Made by a program: the position numbers and the translations under genes. Source: Microbacterium sp. AG1240 (GTDB lineage Bacteria; Actinomycetota; Actinomycetes; Actinomycetales; Microbacteriaceae). From it: a DNA stretch of 64,000 nucleotides. Shown piece after piece: positions 29,507-37,373 of this stretch. How positions within the stretch are numbered: the first letter of the stretch is position 1; every line of letters begins with the position of its first letter. The DNA lies in NCBI RefSeq assembly GCF_003635115.1, contig NZ_RBXJ01000003.1:11324-75323 (forward strand), in the 5' to 3' direction. Under the pieces are notes generated by a model. The model saw only the letters and a program-made list of their open reading frames with translations, searched no databases and was not told the origin of the DNA.

Positions 29507-30160
29507 TCAGGAGTGGGCGAGACCGCGAAGAACGTCGCGCACGTGCCCCTTCGCCAGGGTGAGGTGCAGCCTGAGCCGCCGCACCGACGCCTCGACGTCG
29601 CCCGTGCGCACCACATCGAGGAAGCCCTGGTGGTCCTCGGTCGCCGAGGCGATGTCCGAGGTGTCGCTGAGCTCGAACAGGATCGCGAAGATGCGCTGGT
29701 AGGGCCGCCACGCGTCGAGGAGGCGACGGTTGCCTGAGTTCGCATAGAAGCTCGTGTGGAAGGCCATGTCGGCGTCGGCGAACCGCTCCCCGTCGTCATC
29801 CTCGGCAGCGGCCGCCATGGAGTCCACGATGCGCTGCACGTTGTCCCAGTCCTTCGCGCTCGCGTTCTCGATGGCGAGCCGGATGGCCAGCGACTCGAGG
29901 GCCTCGCGCACGGTGTAGAGCTCCTCGACGTCTCGGAGGTCCATGGCGCGGGCGTACAGCCTCTTGCGCCGGTCTTCCGCCAGCCCCTCGGTCTCGAGTT
30001 GGCGCAACGCGTCGCGCACGGGCCCGCGACTGACGTCGAAACGGGCCGCCAGGTGATCCTCGGCGAGATGGGTGTCGGGCGGGATAATGCCGCGGATGAT
30101 CTCCACCCTCAGGCGATGTGCGATCTGATCACCCATCGCCAACGGTCGAAGATCCGACAC
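29507..30160 (-). CDS. GntR family regulator with FCD ligand domain
   Basis: The protein has 217 aa. The winged helix (residues 8-70) contains DQIAHRLRVEIIRG, the FDVSRGPVRDALRQLETEGL recognition segment and a short wing. The FCD domain (80-210) has ELYTVREALESLAIRLA, the metal-binding DADMAFHTSFYANSGN (Asp and His) and a later DHQGFLDVVRTGD (His). FadR-type regulators of this group sense organic acids or sugar acids. It is expected to control the downstream nine-gene operon, whose promoter has a palindrome at its start site. Confidence 0.9.
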   Translation of the reverse strand: MSDLRPLAMGDQIAHRLRVEIIRGIIPPDTHLAEDHLAARFDVSRGPVRDALRQLETEGLAEDRRKRLYARAMDLRDVEELYTVREALESLAIRLAIENASAKDWDNVQRIVDSMAAAAEDDDGERFADADMAFHTSFYANSGNRRLLDAWRPYQRIFAILFELSDTSDIASATEDHQGFLDVVRTGDVEASVRRLRLHLTLAKGHVRDVLRGLAHS

Positions 30161-30176
30161 GGATTACCCCCTGAGA

Positions 30177-30193
30177 ATTGTCTACTGGTGACA
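30177..30193 (-). promoter_or_regulatory. Candidate GntR autoregulatory operator
   Basis: TTGTC (30177-30181) and GACAA (30189-30193) form an inverted repeat with N7, 17 bp before the GntR start. The centre TACTGGTGAC resembles TACTGTTAAC in the operon promoter palindrome at 29391-29400, so the same protein could bind both. Confidence 0.45.
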
Positions 30194-30228
30194 AAGCTAA
30201 CCCACGCTCCATGATCCGGGGCAATCCG

Positions 30229-31005
30229 TCACGAACGGGCGTCGGAACCGCCCGCCGCTCGCCGGGCGGTGCGCTCACCGGAGGCGCGCTCGTGCTCGAG
30301 CTCGCGCATCACCTCCTGCACGTCGGCTCGGGTGGCCGGCAGCTGGTCCTCGTGTCCTCGAGCGGCTCGCTCCACGACCCACGACGAGAAGGACGCGACG
30401 ATGAGGCCCACGAGCACCACGCCCCCGACCATCAGGAGCACCGCGATGACCCGCCCCGGGATCGTCACCGGCGTGTAGTCGCCGTATCCGACGGTGGTCA
30501 CGGTGCAGAACGCCCACCACACGGCGTTGCCGAAGGAGGTGATCGTCGCCCCGGGGGCATGGCGCTCGGCGTTCAGCACGGTCAGCGACGCCATCCAGAT
30601 CAGAAGCAGGGCCGCACCCGCGCCGTAGATCAGCAGACGAGCGCGCAGCGAGCTGCCGGCGGTGCGCGTGAACGAGGTGATGCGGGTGAGCGCGCCGAGC
30701 AGCCGCACGGGCCGCAGGGTCGGCACCAGCACGATGACGATGTCGAACAGGTGCCGCCGCACCCAGAGCCCGCGGGGACGGCTGAGCAGGAGGCGCGCGA
30801 GGTAGTCGACGATGAACATCACCCACGTCGTCACGACGACGACGGTGGTCACGCTCGACCACACGCCCCGCAGATCGCCGATGACCTGGAACGTGTAGGC
30901 GATGAGGAACGCGAGCGCGGCGATCGTCAGCGGCCAGTAGCTCGCCGCCTCCCAGCGCCGGGTCGCCGCGGTCTCCCCCGCGTCGCGCGGGGCGTTCGTC
31001 ACCAT
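30229..31005 (-). CDS. Voltage-gated-like potassium channel
   Basis: The protein has 258 aa. It has six membrane helices: S1-S3 up to residue 95, an S4-like helix with regularly spaced Arg (LRPVRLLGALTRITSFTR), then S5, a pore loop with the K+ selectivity filter TVGYGD (171-176) and S6. A coiled C-terminal tail (DVQEVMRELEHERAS) may help tetramerisation. ATG 31005 lies 6 nt after TAGAGT (31012-31017), so it is probably leaderless. Confidence 0.9.
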   Translation of the reverse strand: MVTNAPRDAGETAATRRWEAASYWPLTIAALAFLIAYTFQVIGDLRGVWSSVTTVVVVTTWVMFIVDYLARLLLSRPRGLWVRRHLFDIVIVLVPTLRPVRLLGALTRITSFTRTAGSSLRARLLIYGAGAALLLIWMASLTVLNAERHAPGATITSFGNAVWWAFCTVTTVGYGDYTPVTIPGRVIAVLLMVGGVVLVGLIVASFSSWVVERAARGHEDQLPATRADVQEVMRELEHERASGERTARRAAGGSDARS

Positions 31006-31125
31006 GCTCGCACTCTAGAGCAGGGCCGACCCGAGTCCGCGAGAGTTCAGCCTGACAACGAGACAGCGACCGTGCGCTGCGGTTTCGTCGCCGGGATGAA
31101 GTCTCGCGGATGCTGCGATCGCCGG

Positions 31126-31578
31126 TCAGTCGGAGTATTCGTCACCGGGGCGACGCGGCCGCCAGAGCACCACGTCGGTGGCACGCCGCACGCGGGCGCC
31201 GTGCCGGAGCGTCACGACCGACCCCGTGGCGCCGGCCGCGAAGACGCGCGCTCCCGGGCGGGATTGCCGCTCGGCGTTGAGCTGACGTTCGAGGTCGGTG
31301 ACGCGGCGGGTGAGGGCGTGGACGTGCTCCTCGAGCGCGAGCAGCCGGGCGATCGCCGGGAGGCTCATCCCCTCGCTCGAGAGCCGGGCGACCTCGCGCA
31401 GCTGACCGATGTGCCGGGAGGAGTAGCGGCGCGAGCCGCCCTGGGTGCGGCCGGGCACCACGAGCCCGAGTCGGTCGTACTGCCGCAGCGTCTGCGGGTG
31501 CATGTTGGCCAGCTCGGCCGCCACCGCGATCGCGAAGATCGGCGCATCCGCGTCGAGTTCGTCATCCACGCCTGTCAC
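31126..31578 (-). CDS. hspR: Heat-shock repressor HspR (MerR family)
   Basis: The protein has 150 aa. MerR-type HTH: FAIAVAAELANMHPQTLRQYDRLGLV, then the wing with GGSRRYS, and a coiled coil LEEHVHALTRRVTDLERQL. HspR represses chaperone genes by binding HAIR repeats, with DnaK as co-repressor in Streptomyces. It is the last gene of dnaK-grpE-dnaJ-hspR, the typical actinobacterial order, and HAIR elements occur at the dnaK and clpB promoters of this window. GTG 31578 follows GGGAGGACAG. Confidence 0.95.
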   Translation of the reverse strand: MTGVDDELDADAPIFAIAVAAELANMHPQTLRQYDRLGLVVPGRTQGGSRRYSSRHIGQLREVARLSSEGMSLPAIARLLALEEHVHALTRRVTDLERQLNAERQSRPGARVFAAGATGSVVTLRHGARVRRATDVVLWRPRRPGDEYSD

Positions 31579-31603
31579 CTGTCCTCCCTCTCCTCCGCTG
31601 GCG

Positions 31604-32593
31604 TCAGCCGCGCGCCTTCGACATCAGCTCGGCGCGGGGGTTCTCCTTCGGCTCGAGCTCCTGGAAGCGCACGAGCGCCTCGCGGGCTGCGTCGTCGAGG
31701 TGCGCCGGCACGGCGACCTGCACCTCGGCGAGGAGATCGCCGGTGCCCTTCGACGTCTCGACTCCCCGACCCTTCACGCGCAGCACGCGCCCCGACGGGG
31801 TGCCGGGTGCGACGCGGAGCTTCACGGGATCACCGCCGAGGGTCGGCACCTCGATCGTCGCCCCGAGCGTCGCCTCGGTGAACGTGACCGGAACGGTGAC
31901 CCTCAGGTTCAGCCCGTCCCGTACGAACACGGGGTGGGGGCGCACCGTCACCTGCACCACGACATCGCCGTTCTCGCCGCCATCGGGCGACGGGCGTCCG
32001 CGACCGCGGAGACGGATCTTCTGGCCGTCCGAGACCCCGGCGGGGATCTTCACCTTGAACGGCTTGCCGTCATCGCCCTGGAGCGAGATCGTCTCGCCCT
32101 TGGTGGCCGTGACGAAGTCGACCGTCGTGCGCGCCGTGACGTCGGAACCCCGGGTCGGGCCGCCGAAGCCGCGGTACCCGCCGGAGGTCTGCCCGAATCG
32201 TCCGGAGCCGAAGCCCCCGGGCTCGAAGTTCGCGAAGAAGTCGTCGAAGTTGCTCGACGACTGGGTACGCGGACCCCCGCGGCCCTGTCCGAACATGCTG
32301 AAGACGTCTTCGAAGCCGGCGTTTCCTCCGCCCGGGGCCGTGAAGCGCGGCGCCCCCGAGCCCATGGCGCGGATCTGGTCGTACTCCGCACGCTGCTCGG
32401 GGTCGCTCAGCACCGCGTAGGCCTCGCTGACCTCCTTGAAGGTCGCCTCCGCCTTCGCGTCGCCGGGGTTGGAGTCGGGGTGATACTTGCGGGCGAGCTT
32501 GCGGTAGGTCTTCTTGAGGTCGGCCTCCGAAATGTCCTTCGCCACGCCGAGCACCTTGTAGAAGTCCTTGTCGAACCAGTCCTGACTCGCCAT
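31604..32593 (-). CDS. dnaJ: DnaJ-type co-chaperone without zinc finger
   Basis: The protein has 329 aa. The J-domain (residues 8-75) contains the HPD tripeptide in KYHPDSN; a Gly/Phe-rich linker (about 85-150) follows, then C-terminal domains with GVSDGQKIRLRGRG. The four CXXCXGXG zinc-finger repeats of class A DnaJ are missing, so it is class B (CbpA-like), which in actinobacteria is the form found in the dnaK operon (DnaJ1 in Streptomyces may differ). It stimulates DnaK ATPase activity. Confidence 0.93.
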   Translation of the reverse strand: MASQDWFDKDFYKVLGVAKDISEADLKKTYRKLARKYHPDSNPGDAKAEATFKEVSEAYAVLSDPEQRAEYDQIRAMGSGAPRFTAPGGGNAGFEDVFSMFGQGRGGPRTQSSSNFDDFFANFEPGGFGSGRFGQTSGGYRGFGGPTRGSDVTARTTVDFVTATKGETISLQGDDGKPFKVKIPAGVSDGQKIRLRGRGRPSPDGGENGDVVVQVTVRPHPVFVRDGLNLRVTVPVTFTEATLGATIEVPTLGGDPVKLRVAPGTPSGRVLRVKGRGVETSKGTGDLLAEVQVAVPAHLDDAAREALVRFQELEPKENPRAELMSKARG

Positions 32594-32602
32594 ACGGTGC
32601 TC

Positions 32603-33232
32603 CTATTCCGCCGGAACGGCGACGACGACCTTCGCGGGTCGCAGTTCGACCGAGCCGAGGCGGTAGCCGACCTCGACGACCTCGAGCACGGTCGGCACCG
32701 TCACGCCCGGGGTCGGCGCCTGGAAGATCGCCTCGTGCTGCTGCGGGTCGAACTCCTCGCCGGCGACGCCGTACGAGACGACACCCAGGCGTTCGGCCAC
32801 GGAGCGCACCTTCTCGGCGATCGCCGAGAACGGTGTGCCGGCCTCGAGGTCGCCGTGCTTGACCGCGCGGTCGAGATCGTCGAGCACCGGGAGCAGGCCC
32901 TTCACGGCCTCGCCCTTGGCCCGCTCGATCTCGCGCTCGCGCTGGTCTTCGGTACGCCGACGGTAGTTGGCGTACTCGGCCTGGAGACGCTTGAGGTCGT
33001 TGAGCAGCTGCGACTCGAGATCTGCCAGGGTCGTGTCCTCGGCCTGCGCCTGAGCGGTCTGCTCGGCGCCGAGGATGTCGTCCACGGTCAGCTCGTCCTG
33101 CGACGAGGGGTCGGATGCTGCGGCGGACTCAGCGCCCGCGGGCTCAGCGCCCGACCCCTCCCCGTTCGGCCGAACCTCGTCGTCGCCCCGGCCGTTGTCG
33201 GCGCCGGGCTCTTCGAAGTTCTTCTTAGCCAT
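32603..33232 (-). CDS. grpE: Nucleotide exchange factor GrpE
   Basis: The protein has 209 aa. A long acidic, disordered N-terminus (1-60) precedes the dimeric coiled coil (LQAEYANYRRRTEDQREREIE region) and the beta-wing domain ending with VLEVVEVGYRLGSVELRPAKVVV. It releases ADP from DnaK. ATG 33232 comes 2 bp after the dnaK stop, so the two are co-translated. Confidence 0.96.
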   Translation of the reverse strand: MAKKNFEEPGADNGRGDDEVRPNGEGSGAEPAGAESAAASDPSSQDELTVDDILGAEQTAQAQAEDTTLADLESQLLNDLKRLQAEYANYRRRTEDQREREIERAKGEAVKGLLPVLDDLDRAVKHGDLEAGTPFSAIAEKVRSVAERLGVVSYGVAGEEFDPQQHEAIFQAPTPGVTVPTVLEVVEVGYRLGSVELRPAKVVVAVPAE

Positions 33233-33234
33233 GG

Positions 33235-35091
33235 TTACTTCTTCTCGTCTTCCTCGTCGACGACCTCTGCGTCCACCACGTCCTCGTCGGAGGAGGGGGC
33301 ATCGGCCGGAGCGTCGGGCGCAGCATCCGGAGCCTGCTGGGCCTGACCGGCGTTGTAGATGGCCTCGCCGATCTTGCCCTGGCTCTGGTTCAGCTTGTCG
33401 AAGGCGGTCTTCACCGCGTCGTCGTCGTCACCGGCGAGCGCGCTCTTGAGTGCGTCCACGTCGCCCTGCACCTCGGTCTTGACGTCCTCGGGCAGCTTGT
33501 CGGCGTTCTCGGAGAGCAGCTTCTCGATCGAGTACGAGAGGGTCTCGGCCTGGTTGCGCACCTCGGCCGACTCGCGACGCTTCTTGTCTTCGGCCGCGTT
33601 CTCCTCGGCCTCGCGCACCATGCGCTCGACGTCCTCCTTCGGCAGCGACGAACCGCCGGTGATGGTCATCGACTGCTCCTTGCCGGTGCCCTTGTCCTTC
33701 GCCGAGACGTGGACGATGCCGTTCGCGTCGATGTCGAAGGTGACCTCGACCTGCGGGATGCCCCGGGGGGCCGGAGCGATGCCGGTGAGCTCGAAGGTGC
33801 CGAGCGGCTTGTTGTCGCGGGTGAACTCGCGCTCGCCCTGGAAGACCTGGATCGCGACCGACGGCTGGTTGTCGTCTGCCGTGGTGAAGGTCTCGCTGCG
33901 CTTGGTCGGGATGGCCGTGTTGCGCTCGATGAGCTTCGTCATGATGCCGCCCTTGGTCTCGATACCGAGGCTCAGGGGGGTCACGTCGATGAGCAGGACG
34001 TCCTTGCGCTCGCCCTTCAGCACGCCCGCCTGGAGAGCGGCGCCGACGGCGACGACCTCATCCGGGTTGACACCCTTGTTGGCCTCCTTACCGGCCTCGC
34101 GCTTGACGAGTTCGGCGACGGCCGGCATGCGGGTCGAACCACCCACGAGCACGACGTGGTCGATGTCGGCCACCTTGATGCCGGCTTCGCGGATGACGTC
34201 CTCGAACGGCTTCTTCGTGCGGTCGAGGAGGTCTTTGGTGAGGTCCTCGAACTTCGCACGCGTGATCGTCTCGGAGAGCGACACGGGGCCCGAGTCGGTC
34301 AGCGAGAGGTAGGGGAGGTTGACCGAGGTCGACGTGGAGCTGGAGAGCTCCTTCTTGGCCTGCTCGGCGGCTTCCTTCAGACGCTGGAGGGCGATCTTGT
34401 CGCCGGAGACGTCGACGCCCGTGGTGTCCTTGAACTGCTTGATGAAGTACTCGACGAGACGCTGGTCCCAGTCGTCACCGCCGAGGCGGTTATCGCCGGA
34501 GGTGGAGCGCACCTGGATCGTGGAGAAGTCGTCGTCCTTGCCCACCTCGAGGAGCGACACGTCGAAGGTTCCGCCGCCGAGGTCAAAGACCAGGATGAGC
34601 TCGTCCTCCTTGCCCCGGTCGAGGCCGTAGGCGAGAGCGGCCGCGGTGGGCTCGTTGATGATGCGGAGCACGTTCAGCCCCGCGATCTCGCCGGCCTCCT
34701 TGGTGGCCTGACGCTCGGCGTCGTTGAAGTAGGCGGGAACCGTGATGACCGCGTCGGTCACGGTGTCGCCGAGGTACTCCTCCGCGTCGCGTTTGAGCTT
34801 CTGGAGGATGCGCGCGGAGATCTCCTGCGGCGTCCACTTCTTGCCGTCGACGTCGAAGCCCCAGGTGGTGCCCATGTGGCGCTTGACACTCGAGACGGTG
34901 CGGTCGACGTTCGTGACGGCCTGGCGCTTCGCGGTCTCACCGACGAGCACCTCGCCGTCCTTCGTGAACGCGACGACGGACGGGGTCGTGCGGAAGCCCT
35001 CCGCGTTCGCGATGACCTTGGGCTCGCCGCCCTCGAGGACGGAGACGACCGAGTTGGTGGTTCCGAGGTCGATTCCAACAGCACGTGCCAT
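33235..35091 (-). CDS. dnaK: Hsp70 chaperone DnaK
   Basis: The protein has 618 aa. ATPase domain signatures: [13 protein letters not shown] at the N-terminus, [15 protein letters not shown] and [13 protein letters not shown]. The substrate domain and helical lid follow, with an acidic C-terminal tail rich in Ala/Asp/Glu ending EEDEKK. It is first gene of the heat-shock operon, with AGAAGGAG before the ATG. Besides folding, DnaK probably serves as HspR co-repressor, giving feedback control. Confidence 0.98.
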   Translation of the reverse strand: MARAVGIDLGTTNSVVSVLEGGEPKVIANAEGFRTTPSVVAFTKDGEVLVGETAKRQAVTNVDRTVSSVKRHMGTTWGFDVDGKKWTPQEISARILQKLKRDAEEYLGDTVTDAVITVPAYFNDAERQATKEAGEIAGLNVLRIINEPTAAALAYGLDRGKEDELILVFDLGGGTFDVSLLEVGKDDDFSTIQVRSTSGDNRLGGDDWDQRLVEYFIKQFKDTTGVDVSGDKIALQRLKEAAEQAKKELSSSTSTSVNLPYLSLTDSGPVSLSETITRAKFEDLTKDLLDRTKKPFEDVIREAGIKVADIDHVVLVGGSTRMPAVAELVKREAGKEANKGVNPDEVVAVGAALQAGVLKGERKDVLLIDVTPLSLGIETKGGIMTKLIERNTAIPTKRSETFTTADDNQPSVAIQVFQGEREFTRDNKPLGTFELTGIAPAPRGIPQVEVTFDIDANGIVHVSAKDKGTGKEQSMTITGGSSLPKEDVERMVREAEENAAEDKKRRESAEVRNQAETLSYSIEKLLSENADKLPEDVKTEVQGDVDALKSALAGDDDDAVKTAFDKLNQSQGKIGEAIYNAGQAQQAPDAAPDAPADAPSSDEDVVDAEVVDEEDEKK

Positions 35092-35141
35092 GTTGATCTC
35101 CTTCTAGATGAGACGAGCGGATGCTGCGCCCCTGGGTTCGA

Positions 35142-35231
35142 TTCGAGTTCTGGGGGCTCAACCGCTCCTCGAGTTCACGAAGGGTTGAGCCGTGATGACT
35201 CAAGGCTATCGAACCCGGGAGCCGTGGTCAA
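35142..35231 (-). promoter_or_regulatory. dnaK promoter with two HAIR-like operators
   Basis: On the minus strand, -35 TTGACC (35226-35231), 17 bp, -10 TAGCCT (35203-35208). HAIR 1 lies at 35184-35204 (CTTGAGT-N7-GCTCAA, one mismatch) and overlaps the -10. A weaker HAIR 2 lies at 35143-35161 (TCGAGT-N7-GCTCAA on the plus strand). Their centres are about 42 bp apart, close to four helical turns. Several HAIR sites per dnaK promoter are known from Streptomyces. Confidence 0.85.
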
Positions 35232-35266
35232 ACGAACTTGCTATGAATCGGCTCAACTTCACGGGA

Positions 35267-35785
35267 TCAGATCGCGTGGGCGACCGTCTGCAGTCCGATC
35301 ACGAGAAGACCGAGGGCGAGCAGCAGCAGCAGGGCGAGCAGCTGCTGGCGGATGGGCAGGCGGGAGCGGCGCACACCGAGCCAGCCGATGAGGGCCAGCG
35401 TGCCGATGAAGACGAACGCGCACACCGTCAGCGCCGTGTCGATGTCGACCACGTCGACCCAGGAGAGCACGATGATGCCACCCGGGATGATCACCGTGCC
35501 CATCGCGCCGCCCGCCACTTTGAGCATCTCCTCGACGCGGCGTCGGTCGGGGAACTCCCGGTGCACCGCGAGATGCGAGATGATCTCCGACACGAACCCC
35601 GCCGCGGTGATGCCCAGAACGCCGAGCACGAGCGCGAAGAAGGCGTGGTCGGGTTCGGGGTGGAAGGCGGTAGCGGTCACGAGCACGATCGCCAGGCCGG
35701 TGAACGTCGCGTAGACGCGCTCCTTGAAGTAGGTCGCAGCCGCCCGCTCCTTGTCCACGTCGACCTGCGGCGTAGCATCCGGCAT
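35267..35785 (-). CDS. Hypothetical four-helix membrane protein
   Basis: The protein has 172 aa and starts at ATG 35785 with GGGAG upstream. An amphipathic N-terminus is followed by hydrophobic segments near 27-43, 46-70, 93-113, 119-135 and 148-170. The HLAVHREFPDRRRVEEMLKVAGGAMG loop between segments is the most conserved-looking part. No enzyme motif is apparent, and I do not recognise the family. Lies between dnaK (convergent spacing no: same strand, upstream) and a divergent MFS gene; no functional link is evident. Confidence 0.6.
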   Translation of the reverse strand: MPDATPQVDVDKERAAATYFKERVYATFTGLAIVLVTATAFHPEPDHAFFALVLGVLGITAAGFVSEIISHLAVHREFPDRRRVEEMLKVAGGAMGTVIIPGGIIVLSWVDVVDIDTALTVCAFVFIGTLALIGWLGVRRSRLPIRQQLLALLLLLALGLLVIGLQTVAHAI

Positions 35786-35904
35786 CTCCCGGCCCCTCTC
35801 GTCGTCGCGAGCCTAACGCCCGGCCGTACCCCCGCGAGGCGCGGCCGTCGGACGCGCGGCGGGGCATCACCGCGTGTTCACCGCGACGGCCTAGCGTGAC
35901 CGAC

Positions 35905-37275
35905 GTGAGCTCCCCCGATCCGTCCGACGCCGCCGTCATCCCCCGCTCGAGAGTCTGGTCGTGGGCGCTGTGGGATTGGGGCTCCGCGGCCTTCAACGCG
36001 GTCGTCACGACGTTCGTCTTCAGCACGTACCTGGCCAGCGGGCTGTTCGTCGACCCGGCCATCGTCGCCGCGGCCGGCGACGACGACCGCAACCCCGACC
36101 TGGTCGCCGCCCTCGCCGCCAACGCGAGCCTCGTCGGGGTGGCCCTGATGATCGCCGGCATCGTGATCGCCGTGCTCGCACCGGTGCTCGGTCAGCGCAG
36201 CGACGGCAGCGGCCGCCGCAAGCTCTGGCTCGGGATCAACACCTTCGTCGTCGTGCTGGCGATGGCGGCCATGTTCTTCGTGGAAGCCGCGCCGGGGTAC
36301 CTGGTACTCGGAGCCACCCTGCTCGCCGTCGGGAACGTGTTCTTCGAATTCGCCGGCGTCAACTACAACGCCATGCTCGTGCAGGTCAGCACGCGCGCGA
36401 CCGTAGGACGCGTCTCGGGCTTCGGCTGGGGCATGGGCTACGTCGGCGGGATCGTGCTGCTGATCCTGCTGCTCGTCCTGTTCATCCAGAACTTCGGAGC
36501 GGAGGGCACCGGGGGCGTGCTCGGCATCACGACCGAGAACGGGCTCAACATCCGCGTCGCCGTGGTCGCCTCGGCGATCTGGTTCGGCCTGTTCGCCATT
36601 CCCGTCCTCCTTCGGGTACCCGAGATCGACGCGCCGTCGCGACGCGTGCGCGTCGGGTTCTTCCGCTCCTACGCCGTGCTGTGGCAGACGCTCGCGTCGC
36701 TGTGGCACGGGAACCGCCAGGTGCTGCTGTTCCTCCTCGCCAGCGCCGTGTTCCGCGACGGCCTCGCCGGCGTCTTCACCTTCGGCGCCATCATCGCGCA
36801 GCAGGTCTTCGGCTTCTCCTCCACCGAGGTGCTCTACTTCGCCGTCGCGGCGAACCTCGTCGCCGGACTCAGCACCATCGCGTCGGGGCGCCTCGACGAC
36901 AGGTTCGGCCCGAAGAACCTCATCCTGTTCTCGCTCGTCGGCCTGGTCGTCACGGGCACCGCCGTGCTGTTCATCGGCTCGGCGCAGGGCGGATTCTGGG
37001 TCGCGGGGCTCATCCTCTGCGCGTTCGTCGGACCGGTGCAGGCGGCCAGCCGGTCGTTCCTCGCGCGCATCACCCCCGCGGGCCGGGAGGGTGAGATCTT
37101 CGGCCTCTATGCCACGACGGGGCGAGCCGTATCGTTCCTCGCGCCCGGCCTGTTCGCCCTGTTCGTCGGCGTGACGGGCGACACCCGCCTGGGCATCCTG
37201 GGCATCGTGCTGGTGCTGCTCGCGGGGCTCTTCCTCATGCTCCCCGTCAAGGCGAAGCAGGCCACGATCGACTGA
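35905..37275 (+). CDS. MFS transporter, UMF1/Atg22-like
   Basis: The protein has 456 aa and about 12 membrane helices. The N-terminal WALWDWGSAAFNAVVTTFVFSTYL segment and the GYVGGIVLL stretch are typical of the UMF1 (Atg22-like) branch of MFS efflux proteins. I start at GTG 35905, 7 nt after TAGCGT (35892-35897); an upstream in-frame GTG at 35896 lies inside that -10 box. Substrate unknown. Confidence 0.88.
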   Translation: MSSPDPSDAAVIPRSRVWSWALWDWGSAAFNAVVTTFVFSTYLASGLFVDPAIVAAAGDDDRNPDLVAALAANASLVGVALMIAGIVIAVLAPVLGQRSDGSGRRKLWLGINTFVVVLAMAAMFFVEAAPGYLVLGATLLAVGNVFFEFAGVNYNAMLVQVSTRATVGRVSGFGWGMGYVGGIVLLILLLVLFIQNFGAEGTGGVLGITTENGLNIRVAVVASAIWFGLFAIPVLLRVPEIDAPSRRVRVGFFRSYAVLWQTLASLWHGNRQVLLFLLASAVFRDGLAGVFTFGAIIAQQVFGFSSTEVLYFAVAANLVAGLSTIASGRLDDRFGPKNLILFSLVGLVVTGTAVLFIGSAQGGFWVAGLILCAFVGPVQAASRSFLARITPAGREGEIFGLYATTGRAVSFLAPGLFALFVGVTGDTRLGILGIVLVLLAGLFLMLPVKAKQATID

Positions 37276-37313
37276 GCGCGGCTTCCCGCAGCCGCACTAC
37301 CCGAGAGACCGCT

Positions 37314-37360
37314 TCTGCGCGACGAGACCCCGACATCGTGCCGGGGTCTCGTCGCGCAGA
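37314..37360. terminator. Bidirectional terminator, 19-bp perfect stem
   Basis: The arms 37314-37332 and 37342-37360 are perfectly complementary over 19 bp with a 9-nt loop. It sits midway between the convergent MFS and BCCT genes. No long T-run follows on either side, as is common for GC-rich actinobacterial terminators. Confidence 0.85.
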
Positions 37361-37373
37361 TCGGGTTTCGCGG

